Shown here piece by piece: positions 47,488 to 59,633 of a stretch of 64,000 bases of DNA; position 1 is the first letter of the stretch; each line of letters opens with the position of its first letter. The notes beneath the pieces were generated by a model. That model saw nothing but the letters and a program-made list of their open reading frames with translations. It searched no databases and was not told the DNA's origin. A program made the translations under genes and the position numbers. This DNA is from Chrysoporthe austroafricana (taxonomy: Eukaryota > Ascomycota > Sordariomycetes > Diaporthales > Cryphonectriaceae): positions 186,001 to 250,000 of the forward strand of contig JYIP02000010.1 of NCBI GenBank assembly GCA_001051155.2. The letters run 5' to 3'.

Positions 47488-50400
47488 ATGTTTACTGCGG
47501 GGGCACAAGCCTTTGGCCAAGCTTCCGCAAGATGGCTCGATCAAAGCAGAAGTGGTGTTCGTCATTCCCAAGTTGACTCCGTCGTGAATGAAAAAGAGAT
47601 CGACGCACAGTTACGCAGACTATGCAATCCGTGGCATCAAGGACAACGCTCTGGCACCACGGCAACGCGAACGATCCCGAAGAGAGATATAGCGGAGTTG
47701 CGAACGTATCTGCACTATCTAGATGTCAAGGCGAATCGACAAGATGCTTACGCATGGAGTCATACTCCTCTCACCTATGCGATACTCCGGAGTATTGGAG
47801 CTCTAGACTACATGCCGTACTTCAGGCAGTACTTCAACGACTTTCACCTTCCATATAACGAACGGACTCTTCCATCCTTCCTACCAAATACCGATGGAAA
47901 TAACCTTAGACAAGCATTCCTGAAGGCGCAGCAATATTTCTTGACTGACACCAAGCGCATAGAAGCAGATGGAACTGCAGCACACTACAGTCTAGACGTA
48001 TCAGGTGATTCTCTATTCCAGCCTGTCAGGATGCTAGGGCAGGGAAGCTTTGGGTAAGTCACCTCCCCGTTTTGTCTAGCTCGGCTGACAACTTCCAGAG
48101 GAGTCGACCTGGTTTTGAGTCGCCTGAGTTTGAAATATTATGCACGTAAAAGAGTGCTGCGAGGACGAGACTCCGAGCGGAACCGCGAGTCGCAGATAGC
48201 CCTGATCAATGAGTTGAACCAGTTGAAACAGCTCTCTCACATCCACCTCGTAAAGATAATGACGAGCTATACCGATAATGAGTACATCTCATACCTCATG
48301 GAGCCTGTGGCAGACTGCACTCTCGAAGCGTTGCTTGCGACATCCAGGGCCATAACACCCGACCAAAAGAGCATGCTCAGGACGTTTTACGGTTGCCTCG
48401 CGGGAGCTGTAAACTATCTCCACCAGAACAAAATCAGACATCGAGATCTGACGGCTAGGAATATTCTCATCAAACGTGATCAAGTGTACGTTGGCGACTT
48501 TGGATCCGCTTATAACTGGTCGCATCGGACGGGAAGTGCCACACGACACCTCTATACGCCCGTTAGTCCGGATTATATGGCACCTGAGGTGGCGAAGAGG
48601 GAAGAGCGGGATTCGAAAAGCGATATGTTCTCTTTGGGTGTGGTTTTCCTCGAGATGACCACGCGATTACTCGACCGCTCAATTGGGGAACTGAAGAGAG
48701 CCCTTCAGCATCATGCAAAAAAGAACAAGTCCAGTAACTCGTACGTCTACGCCAATCTCTCTGGGGCTGTAGCGTGGCTGGATGAGCTTTGTAAAGGCAA
48801 CACAGTTGAACACGACAACGAACCCCTCGCGTGGGTGAGGTTCTTGATACAAGAAAAGCCACACAATCGACCATCGGCAATAGCTCTCATGCAGGATATC
48901 CTCGACTCGCCCTCTTTCCCAAGCTTCTGCTGTTTGAAATGCCACCATGAGTTTGAAGAGCGGGCTTTCGAATATGACACCGCAATGAACCATGAAGGAC
49001 CCTTGGTAGACTCCGTGGACACAAGGAATACTGTAGCTAGTATCTTCGGCGGACCTGGGAACAGCGACAATACCTCGCGCACGCAGCCGGAAAAGAATGA
49101 AGCAATAACGAGGTGGCTCGGAGTCTCTTCGGTAAATGAAGATCAGGCAACACCGATCACAACAGGCACTGAGACTCTACCTACTGAGCAGCAAGAAGGC
49201 CGTGGAGCTACTTTCGAGAACAACTACGTGTCCATGCCCGAGTCGTACGCCGACTGGTTCAACACTGATGGCTTTGGCGAGAGCACCCCGGGAACCGCCT
49301 ACCCTATAGAAATGATGACAACCGGACTGGCTCAAAGCACCGTTATTGAGTCGATCGTTGAATCTGTTCCAGCGGAGAACTTGGCTGGTACCGAAACCAA
49401 CGGTATGGGCCTTGACTATGATAGTCACGACACTGAGAGGGTTTTCCGGGATACAGGGCTTGGTTTCCGGGAATGGGGCAGCAGTGATTCGGAAGACGAG
49501 TCTGGGAATCAACTATTTGAAGAAGTCTCGGACGATTCGGACACTAGCTCTGACGACGCAACGGAAACTGGGCTGTCGAAGAACGGGCCTGGGACCCGCA
49601 ATTTAGGGATCATTTTGGAGGTTGACGAGGCTTCTGACAGTGGAGCAGAAGCCAATGCTTTGCATCAAGATTCTAAAGACCAACATCTATTCGAGGAAAT
49701 CTCCGACGATTCTTCAGACGAACAGCAAGATGGCCCTGAGCCCTCCGAGCCACCAAACTTGGACACAACCGAAATCGTCAATGCGGGCATCCTTTCTGCG
49801 GGCCTACCTCCACAGGATGAGTTGCCGGCACCTATTCATGCACAAATGGAGGGTGAGAAAGAAATATCAGGAGTGCGCATCATACAGAGCAGCTCCAAGA
49901 ACGATGCCTTCAAGTCTACTCAATCCAGCGATATGAACAATGTCACTTGTCAGGTCAAAGGAGAACCCATGATCTACAACTCAGAACCTCTTGATCCACA
50001 ACAGCTTGCGACTCCGCAAACATTGGATGTGAAGAATGTATCAGAGGCGATCTTGGATCAACCAAAAAGCCATCACAGCAATGAGCAAGAAGAGGTTGAC
50101 TCAGCTCGGAAGTCGCGTCAAGAAGCACGCGGAGCTCGGGCGATCCGCTTCGAGGTTCCTCATACAGAATCACTGTCTGAATCCAATTCACTGATTGATG
50201 AGGAGACTTCCACGCACTTTGTTACACAAGGTCATTCTTCAGGGCTCCCAGTAACGATAGACCGCCCGATCAAACAGGATGTGAAGCGACCAACACCATC
50301 TGAAACACGTTATCCTTCTAAAGCAAATCATGCAGCAGGTGGGGATGACGAACACGCTCCTGAACAAGCTCCTGCAGAGCACCAGCCAAAAGGTAATACC

Positions 50401-52368
50401 CTTGGGAGTGGTCAGTTCTTCATGCATAAATCCTCGCCGCAGCCGAAGGGACAAGGAACGTCCAACCCGAATGAGAGGCTTGCGAGACTAGGCAAACAGC
50501 CACCTACTCTCGATTCACCTGGTGAAGGCGTCCAGCACAGCTCTGTTAAACCAGAACATTGTGTTACATCAGAGCCAAATACGACCTTAGACCATTCTCC
50601 GGATCTAAATATTGAGGGCATGGCTAGAACCAGAAACCACGGTCCTGTGACAGCTAAGCCCGTCTCCGCAACAAATACCACAGGCGGCGCTGAGCACCAA
50701 CTTGATCCTCCATCATATTTGAATACCGGGACGACGGAGGAAACGACCGAGAAAGACACCAAGAACGCCAAGAAAGAGAAACGTCAGACATCGGAACATG
50801 TTCGGAGCGCGAAAAGCAAACCTACAAACGCAGCTCCCAAGGCTGATCCCTTGTCAAAAGCTAATTTGCAGGCTCTGAACAAGAGTAATGAGCAAAGCAA
50901 ATCTCAATTGGACTCCCTGCAATCGTTGCCACCGTCCGAAGACTCCAAGCACAAGTCAAAAGATACACAGGCCAATGAAGCAAAGCTCGATGTCGAACAC
51001 CTAGGTATTCAAGGAAGCGTCCCAGCCTCGGGCAAAGCAGACACTAAGAGTAACACGAACCCGGGGACCTTCTCAAAACCAGCTGGAATTAAAAAGCAAA
51101 CTTCTGAGACCAAAGGAGCATCGTCATCACCCAGAAGTCCTCGAAATCGTGACGCGCTGCCGCCAATCAACGTGAAAGCCCTTCTGAAGACAACGTGGGA
51201 AACTGCTTCGGCGCCGACATCCACCATGTCAGAGACAACCAAGAAGAAGCTATCAAATATTCTTGTCCCGTACAATAGCTTTGATATGACCCATAGCCTG
51301 CTTCTGCATTATTGCACAGAGGGAAAGGCAAGTGCAGTTAAGTACCTCTTGCAAAAAGGATGTAATCCCGGCACGAAGCAGCATCCTCGCCGCGGGCCAC
51401 TTCTTGCAGCCATTCGAGGCGCCACCGAGAGGCACAACAAATGCGTTCGGGAGCTCATAAAATACGATGTTGACGTCAACGTGAGAAGCAAGAAGTCCAG
51501 AGACCCTGCGCTACACCTCGCGATTGAGAATGCCAGTTCCAATAGCTACGTCAAACTAATCTGGTTGCTTGTCAATGCTGGAGCAAATTTGGATAAACCC
51601 GATGGGAATGGAGACTCCGCGTTGACTAAGTTGTTCTCTGGGGCCGACTCGCGGCCCTTGGAAAAGCACCGTCTTGAAGCTCTGGCTCTGCTTCTGCAAG
51701 GTGGTGTGGAAGTGAACCAGCACGCTCCAGGCACAGGGAATACACCCCTTCATCTGGCTGTACGCCGTAAAGACAAGTGGGCCGTTGCAATGCTCCTTTA
51801 CAAAGGTGCAGATGTCAACGCAAAGAACTTTTCCGGCTCGACTCCTTTACAATTGACAGCGAACCAGTTTCGGGGTGATCTAAGCCCTGATCATGCCCAG
51901 GTCCTGGATCTTCTGCTCGAAGCCAATGCATCAATTGACGAGAGGGCCGGTGCGCTCAACCGCACCGCTCTTCACCTCGCCGTTGTCTCAGGTACAGCAT
52001 ATGCTGTCAGACTTCTATTAGATCGTGGTGCCGATCCGTCGTTGGTTGACAGTGAGGGCAGAAATGCCATACAGCTGGCAATCAAAGGAGCCGGCAAGCT
52101 CACGTCTGACCCGCATAGGGTGGAGGATCATGTCGAGATCATGGACCGACTGGTTAGAATCCTTGGAGAACCCTGGGAAACGGTCAAACAGAAGTCCAAC
52201 GGAATGTGTCCTGTCGAAGCTGCGTGTTCTGAAGGCGGCCTGGATCTGTTGCGTACGTTGGTGGTCAAAGGCAAGCTTGACAGAAAGTCAAAGTTTAAGG
52301 ACGGGACAATTCTATCACTGGCTGAGAGCAAAGGCATTCCAGAGGCCGTGGAACTCCTGAAAACATAG
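47488..52368 (+). CDS. Ser/Thr protein kinase with long acidic linker and C-terminal ankyrin repeats
   Basis: Exons 47488-48053 and 48099-52368 (45-nt intron, splitting the glycine loop) encode 1611 residues. Residues 1-175 are a helical N-terminal region common in fungal kinases of this type. The kinase domain (about 176-480) looks active: GQGSFGG, Lys in YYARKRV (about 206), HRDLTARN (303 onward), DFG (322-324), and APE (350-352). A CCLKCHHEF Cys/His cluster follows. Residues about 500-1230 are low-complexity and acidic/Ser-rich, with a duplicated LFEE(V/I)SDDS motif. Residues about 1240-1611 are ankyrin repeats (TPLHLAVRRKDKWAVAMLLYKGADVNA, ALHLAV..YAVRLLLDRGAD). Likely a signalling kinase whose ankyrins bind a partner. 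Its divergent neighbour is a HeLo-pseudokinase, a plausible substrate (inference). Confidence 0.9.
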
Positions 52369-52859
52369 ACATAATCTGTCGTGAGCCACCTGGAATTGAG
52401 GCGGCGGGTATACAGCAGAAAGAGGCATGGCCTTTTGCGCATCAGTTGGTGAGTTCACAAGGGATCGCAGTTGTTCAGCACAAATACAAGCGAGAACGTC
52501 TAATCAAAAGAAGCTGTTTGTTGCGCCATACATTGAGTCATTTGGCTTTCTATATAATAACTATCGCGGAGAAATTTTTGTAAACTCCTTTTATACAAAT
52601 GCTTTTGTGTATAACCCCGCTACAGAGAGTCCCGGCTCTGCGCGCGGGAGTGGCCGAAGTTTTCGACGCGCATTATCGAAGCTGTTCTGTAGGGTCTAGT
52701 ATTGCCTGAATAGGGTACGTCTCGCGTTCTCATCGGGCTTCCACTCCCGATATCGTTAACAAGGGGCGATATCGTTAGATCGGTTTGAGAGAGTCAGCGC
52801 TTCAAGAACCCATACTGCGATATGAATAGTCGACTCACTAGTGAGCTCATTATACATAG
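52369..52859. other. Intergenic, 0.5 kb
   Basis: Contains repeated GATATCGTTA elements (near 52749-52777). Otherwise no features. Confidence 0.5.
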
Positions 52860-54084
52860 TCATATTGGTGAGAATGTGTCCCTGAGCGGTAACGACGCAT
52901 CTCCCAGCTCCAAATCAACAGACGAATCGTCGCAGAGAAAATATTTTTGGGGTGTCTTGTCGGATGTGCCAGTACTATTGTAGTCGGGTTCTCGTACTTC
53001 CACTGGCGTTGTCTCAGGCTGATTGGCAGGTGTAAACTCTATGTTTTCCCGATAAACTACCTGAGCACGTGTAAAAGCCCTTCCCCATGTCTTCCGCGAT
53101 GTCGTTACTTGTGAAATGAGGTTCTTGATGCAGAACAACGCACAACAAATAATGCTTGTCATAGAGCCCGACGCGGATAGCAGGGACAGATAGCTTTGAG
53201 AGTACGAGAAATCAGGCGATACCGCGCTGCGTAACGCAGCCAAACGCAGGGCTGTTATGATCAAAATACTGTGCAGTCATTGTTAATATGGCTACTCATG
53301 TCGGTTATACAAGTTTTGTACGCATTTAATATCGATAAAATGAATTATTCAGAACTTACATTGCTGCGGCGTCCCACAATAATATTATCGAAAACTTTTT
53401 CCGTTTTGACATCTTCAATGTAACAGTTATTTTAACTGGAAGCACGAGTAGCATCAAGTCGAGAGCGAGACCAATGGACTCTAAAATTGTAAAAGACATA
53501 ATTTGGTCCCCGCACGTGCCTAAGACGTGAGGGTCCCACTGCGCTGCAAAGGGCCTGCAAATTAAGAAGATCTCGACGATGGAGGCTAAAGCGAGCGCGG
53601 CGCTTGCAACTATGACGACACAGACTGCGTATGGAATTCCGTAAAAGGGGCATATTCGGTATATGAAGCGACCCGCTGAGATGAGGAGCAAGCTGTTGAC
53701 GAGGGACCATAAGGCTTCGGTAACAAGGAGGGACTAAGTAAGTAATGCTCAAGTTAGACTAGTCTAATATGAGGACTTAAATGAAGAAATTAATAGAAAA
53801 AAAAGAAGGGAGGAGCCGGGTAATTGAGTGACCTTTGCTGCCCTTGCAACTTGAGACCCTGAGATATCCCACTGGTGCTCGCCCTGACCTTCGTCGACGA
53901 TGGTCCACGAGGACAACGCTACCAGGGCCGTTCCGATCACGAACGCGCAGTAAACCAAGATTTCATCCCAGGTGGTCTCTTTCCGTCTGGTCGCATAAAT
54001 AGCCACCATAGATACAAACGCCAGGAGGGTCAACGTCCAGTTGACAACCAGTGTGACTATAGCGAGCGATGTATAGTTGTGCAT
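52860..54084 (-). CDS. Fungal rhodopsin-like (SAT4/PTH11-type) seven-TM protein
   Basis: Exons 54084-53833, 53733-53360 and 53268-52860 (introns 99 and 91 nt) give 344 residues. Seven hydrophobic stretches are visible, from LAIVTLVVNWTLTLLAFVSMV to SGSMTSIICCALFCIKNL. Family features include TTWDEILVYCAFVIGTALV in TM2, the FAAQWDP segment with nearby CGDQ between TM4 and TM5, and the TALRLAALR loop. The cytoplasmic C-terminus (about 90 residues) is hydrophilic. No N-terminal CFEM domain is present, unlike PTH11. Members include putative receptors for surface cues; many lie beside secondary-metabolism genes. Ligand unknown. Confidence 0.85.
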
Positions 54085-54706
54085 GGCGTTGATTGTAACA
54101 GAGCACTGATCGCTTTGATTGAGGAGCCGAAGCTCGGTATAGTCGCAGATACGAAGTAGAAATTTAGGGAGTTATAGAGAATATTCTCAAGGTTTACTAG
54201 GTGAGCCTTGAAATCGTTTGCATGCAAATCGGGCACAAATCAGGGCTGTGTAAGCTGCGGTAGCACTACACAGGGCAATGAATCTGCCAGAGGCGAAGTG
54301 CATGCTGACTGCATGAGGAGATTATACGCATGACATTGGCTGGGAACCACCGCAATCAGGCTGAGCCAGCTGCATGCTGCTCATCGCACGACGCCTTGTG
54401 GCTTGTATAGAGGACAGCTTGATTCTGTCCACGTTGCTTAGCCAGGCCTGCCAGCACATCCCGAGTAAGCGAATGTCCACTTCAACATTTGCCCCGGCCT
54501 CGAACGCCGCACCAGCCTGCTTCGTGTACTTGGAGCGCTGAGGGGTCACGCATGCAGGATCCCGCTCTGTCTTATCGCCGGAATCCGCCAGCGATATCGG
54601 CTCGAAACTTCTTTGCTATCACCTGATAGGCACGGAGCAGGCAAGCTCACAAGACGACGACGGCTGACCTTGGTACCCAGATCTCGCCGCATCAGTCAAG
54701 TCTGCA
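54085..54706. other. Intergenic, 0.6 kb, divergent spacer
   Basis: Between the start of the rhodopsin-like gene (-) and the start of the dioxygenase gene (+). No further gene. Confidence 0.55.
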
Positions 54707-55848
54707 ATGATGGACGGAAAGGCTGACGCCCCGCAAGCCATTGCGCCCACCGAAAAGGAACGCCAAGCGGGCATCTACTCGCCGCGCAACCTGCAGAAGG
54801 TGCTTGGAGCGTTGCACCGGGACGGCCTGGTCGTTCTGAGGGATGTCATTGACAAGGAGCATATCGATGCAATGAATGTTGCCATGTGTGAGGACGCCGA
54901 GAGGATGATAGCCGATCCGAAGCAGGCGTATAATCAGAACGTGAAGTGTGAGTGGCGCACCGCTTGCTCTCCTCCCTCGGCTTGAATGGGCTGGACTGAC
55001 AGTGCTCCTGAAGCAAACTTCTTGCAGAGGCCGCCGGTGACCGATCAAGCTCATCTACATGAAGACATATACTTCAATTCTTTCCTCCTGCAAATCGCGA
55101 ATGCGTCAGTGATCCAGGTACAAGGGCGTCACGAGTCATGGTGGTGCTGACCCGGTCGCAGTTATCTCGGCCAGAAACCCATCTGGAACTGGCTCACAGC
55201 CAACACTGCGCTCGCGAGTACTGCTGGAATGCGCCAGTCCGAGCACAAGGACTCATCCTTCGACCATCCTCAGTGTCCATACTACTTTATCGCCAACATC
55301 CCCCTCTGTGACTTCTCCGTCGAGAACGGGTCGACGGAGTTCTGGCTCGGATCCTCCGTCTACACAACGATCCAGGACCAGAAAACCGTCGACGAGGACT
55401 GTATAGTCTCTAATAAGCCATACAAAGCAGGCGACCGCATACCCTGGATCTCGGACGAGGCTAAGGAGGCTCGACGAGCTGTCCGCCCGCCGCTTCAGCC
55501 GGAGGCTTTTCGTGGAGACATCATGATCCGGGATCTGCGGACGTGGCATGCTGGCATGCCTAACAATTCTGACAAGCACCGAATCATGCTTGGATTAGGG
55601 TATCAGGTGAGCCGGAAATACCATGCTGGCCATCATGGAAGGGCGTGAACTGATACGGGTTTTAGAGCCCCATCCATCCGAATTATAAACAGCGACTCCA
55701 TCTTCCTCTTTCTCAGCAGGAGTTCTTCTTGGGACAGGCAAAGGGAAGAATAGAGGTCAGGGCCAATTTCTACGACGATGAAGAGTTCTCAAAGTCCAAG
55801 GCAGACACGTATTTTGATATTCGTCCTCAGTACGGGTCGGACGAGTAG
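54707..55848 (+). CDS. Phytanoyl-CoA dioxygenase (PhyH)-family Fe(II)/2-oxoglutarate oxygenase
   Basis: Exons 54707-54947, 55014-55104, 55162-55606 and 55666-55848 (introns 66, 57 and 59 nt) give 319 residues. Domain landmarks: DGLVVLRDVID at the start, NFLQRPPVTDQAHLHEDIYFN across exon 2, WNWLTANTALA, the metal-binding HxD as QSEHKDSSFDHPQCPYYF, STEFWLGS, then the distal metal His in RTWHAGMPN and the 2-oxoglutarate Arg in DKHRIMLGLGYQ. All residues needed for catalysis are present. The exon-2 acceptor is AAG (55011-55013) and the exon-3 start depends on frame. Fungal relatives hydroxylate or desaturate secondary metabolites; substrate unknown. It shares its upstream spacer with the rhodopsin-like gene. 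Confidence 0.88.
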
Positions 55849-56672
55849 TTCCTGGAGGGTGACGACCATCCCCGAAGCGCCAAGGTGCATCAAGACTGTA
55901 TGTGCCAACACATCCACCATGGAGTAGTGATTGACAACTCGATGACCAGCCGTAGTCAGACAGATTGTAGCGCAAAATAACAGATAGAGAAATGGGAATG
56001 AAGTTTCGTCGCGGCCATCCGCCGACCTTTCGTTGAAGGACCTGTGCCTGATTATCTACGACTCAGATTCAACTCTACTAGTGCATGCATTTTGCGGAGG
56101 GCAGATTATGTTACTGCAGCTGATCGACTAAGTTTCGTTTGTTTCCCCGAACAAGTCCCCATGTCGCAATCGATGCCTTGAACGATGCCTGTTTCGGTTT
56201 CGTCAATCAGAGCGGGGAAGTGAACAGGATCATGAACTCATGATACGGTGTACAGACCTTGTTCTCACAGCAAATCTGACTTGACCCGGGATAACTGCTT
56301 GCGCCGTTCTTCGTATGCTTCGACCGTGCAGATGATAAGCTTAATTTTATGCTAATACTGCGTAGATGTGTGGCCGTGTGACTGAGGACTCGAGGCTCTC
56401 ATATTGATGCTCTTTGCACGAACATTACCAGCCCTTCGTCTCGCTAGTTTCTCCGGAAGTCAATACATAAGCTCCAACAGTAAAATAATCCTGCCTCTCT
56501 CGCACTGTCTCTGACGCACATCTATCATGAAGGTCAAATGACGAATTGATTCATCTTTCTATCTCCGAATCATGCAGAGCGTAAGTATAACCGCCGACAG
56601 TGACAAGCAAGTTGCCGGTGAAGGTCTCATGAACTACTTGCACCAAACACAAACGCGTCTCGACCGTCCATC
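55849..56672. other. Intergenic, 0.8 kb
   Basis: 3' ends of the dioxygenase gene (+) and the secreted-protein gene (-) face each other here. No gene seen. Confidence 0.55.
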
Positions 56673-57503
56673 TCAACAGTTGCCCTTCTTGACGATGACA
56701 TTCCATCCACCAGAGTAGAACTGCTGGCCGCTGAACTGGCCATTGCAGACGATACCACTCGACGTAAAGGTGCAGTCATTCATGATTTGTTTCGCACCGA
56801 GACCGATATCGTAGAAGCCGCTGAGAGTTAAGTCGTGGGCATTCTACAGGAGAACGAACTGTCAGCATCTTCATAACGTTGTTGCTTGTCACACATAGTT
56901 ATTGTACGCACATCATTGCACCACCAGATTGCAGAGTCAAACGAGCAGCTGACCTGACCGCAATTGCCGGGACCAGGGCCGTTGGATGGGGTGCCAGGGA
57001 TGGACAAGAGGTAGTTAATGCCATATTCGATTCTGTCGCACGACGCATCCTCGAAATTATAGCAGTAGTGCTCGGTCGGCGTGTACATAGGGTCGCTGCG
57101 AGGGGCAATCTCTGTCTTCGAGGGGCTGAAGCTGGTATTCATCGCGGCGACTTTGGGCGAGTCGTACTTAACAAGGACATCGTAGGCGTCCTGGACGGTG
57201 CCAGTCACGGGGATCGAGAGGGTGTCGTTGATCTCAACGTTCCAAACGATGTCCACAACGCCGTAGACCTTGTTACCAGCTTGAATGAGTTTGGAGGTAT
57301 TACTCGGGGCCTAAGTTTGCCCATATGGTTAGTCATTATGTGCCCTGGGATAGCTTCGTTTGTGTTGTGGGGATATGTGAAGGGCAGGAGCCAGTTGTTC
57401 GGGAGTGCGACAGAATCTGTGAGACGCAAGACTTTTAGTTGCTTACAGCTTGGACAATGAGAGCTCCCAACAGGGCAGAGAGAATGATGACGAAGTTCTT
57501 CAT
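56673..57503 (-). CDS. Secreted cysteine-containing protein, unknown function
   Basis: Exons 57503-57447, 57310-56912 and 56843-56673 (introns 136 and 68 nt) encode 208 residues. The first exon is exactly a signal peptide (MKNFVIILSALLGALIVQA). The mature protein has eight cysteines: YCYNFEDASCDRIEY, GNCGQVSCSFDSAIWWCND, then after the last intron NDCTFTSSGIVCNGQF and a C-terminal GNC. The SAIWWCND...DLTLSGFYDIG pattern vaguely recalls Ecp2/Hce2-type secreted effectors, but I cannot assign the family. The TATA-like box in front and the cysteine pairing argue for a real, extracellular protein. Role in host or microbe interaction is only a possibility. Confidence 0.8.
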
Positions 57504-59633
57504 ATTGGCAGCAGGGTAGCTCAAAGAGTAGCAATATGTCGCTCAGTCGTATGGCTGTCTTTGTTCTTGTGGTTGCCGGTGTTGATCTCCGTCGCTGCAG
57601 ACAGAGAAGTTTGGTAGCTTGGTGCTGGAGGAAATAATTTGAGAGACTGCCTGGGGGTTAGGACTATATATAGTCAACTCAGGTGACCGTACTAACGCCT
57701 GCTGTTGATGTATGTATTGTGACTGAAAGACTTAGACCCTGACCTTTCACGGTCAGCTGTGAAATCGTGGTAAAAAGATATGAACTGTAAGCTTAGGAGT
57801 TAAGTGGTTCCTTGTGGAAGGAACCCGTTTTTTTTTTTCTTTTCTTTTTTTTTTCCTTCTTTCCCTCTTTTCTTGTAGATAATCTTCACAATGGCTTTAA
57901 TGCTATGGGTTTAGGCTAATTAGGTTCTGCAAGAGGCAAAGCATCTTACTCACGATCTCATCTCCAACAATGTACCGAAGGCATATTGAATGTTCAGTCA
58001 TTCTTTTCTGTCAATTGAGCCACCTGTCTGGCCTTCTTTTCTCCGGCTGCTCTCTCGTAAAGCTGGTGAAGCGAGAGAAGAAAGTCTACAATGGAGAGAC
58101 AGGCCTATGAACCGCCACAACAACTGTGTAGACACGACGAAAAGCCCACAGAAATCACAAGGCTTCATTCATGGGCCATAATTAGCCTTAACCTAATACA
58201 GGCCAATATCATCACCTACGCTTTAGACAAATGAAATTCCTTCGAGTCCAAGTCTAGACACCAGAAATTTGGGCGTCGAAGAACTAGTGGGAGTCACCTG
58301 GTGAGCCTCATCACCGAATACTACGTAATCAGGGCCCACGAAGCTTCGGACCTGCATGCGTGTGCCTGCGCCAAGGCCTTCCATTCCGAATCTGGACTTG
58401 GCTTTCTGCACACCGGGAACCTCATGTTCTAGAATGGGAAACTTATGTTCTAGAAGTACTACTGTTCGCTACCATAGGCTATCCTGAGAATGATTTTGGG
58501 CACGAAACCCAACAGCTGACATCACAACATGCAAGACTGACGACTATCTGAGCCACCGTATCACCCTCAGTAGCGGGAATTACATCAAACGGGGGGGGCC
58601 TCTAAGGCGCCAGGGCACCTCTGCTCCGGACTTTGAAGAGAAAGCAGTTGACTTGAAGATATCCAATAGAAATGAGTTTGCCTGTCTAAAAGCTTTGCCA
58701 TGGTTCGATCCAGTCCTTGAGCAGACCAGTCCATCATTCACCATTCGTCTTTAGCACAGGGCGTTTCGTTTTATCGCTCAAATGCAATCATGGCCCCTCG
58801 GAGAAACTCACGCGGGGACAGCCCACGGCGCCGGTGCCTGTCTGTAACCCATCAGCGTGACCCACGCATAGTGATGCTACGTCGAAGCGGGTGAGCTAGG
58901 GTATGCCTGTCCCGGACCATAAAGTACCAAATGAAGGCCAAACCCAAAACTTAGCCTGTAGCCTGCGGGTTATATGCAGGAGAAGTCTCCACTGATTCAA
59001 TTTATCTTGAGGTGCCTAGCACGACCACAAACGTAGCCGTGAGATTCGATGACCAGGAAGTCGCGGGAAATATATTCCCCTTCGAGAAACGCTTCCGAAA
59101 AGAGGACCTTGTTCTCGAGCTCGCTAAGGACAATGGGCATCTCGCGAACGCTACGCAACCAGTGCGTCTTATCTAGATTGGGCACTGGTAGTGCGCGCGC
59201 TGGGCAACTTGGTAGAGAGGTTCGTATGATATCCAATGAGCCAATAGAAGAACCAGTGAACGCCGAGTTAGCATGCGAGCATTCTCAAGAGATACGGGAG
59301 GGGTCCGCATTGCACCATGCGTAGTGTTTATTTACGTTAGCACGTTAGCTACTTATGTGCCCGACCCTGGCCAAGGATGCACAGCTACGGATCCCACCAG
59401 CCTGCGCGACCCATCCTGGAGATGCGGATGATTATCCCAAGAACGGATTGTTCCGAACTGTTGGTACCTTGATAGTACAGCCGTCTGACGACGTATATTA
59501 AGGGCTTGACTCGTCCTGCCTCGCGGCGAGTTTGGCTTCCTCATGGGACCTCGCTCACTCTTCATCTCATGCCTGGCTTTTATCTGTGATTTATTGGCTT
59601 TCGGCCCGTAACGTTCTTTGCAGCCCCCACACC
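57504..59633. other. Intergenic, 2.1 kb
   Basis: Divergent spacer between the secreted-protein gene (-) and the GMC oxidoreductase (+). It contains a long T/C-rich tract (57830-57876) and a G-run near 58591-58597. A TATATTA at 59494-59500 is a plausible TATA box for the GMC gene. No ORF of note. Confidence 0.5.
57664..57674 (-). promoter_or_regulatory. TATA-like element of the secreted-protein gene
   Basis: The palindromic stretch CTATATATAG lies about 165 bp upstream of the ATG at 57503, in an otherwise mixed-composition region. Confidence 0.4.
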
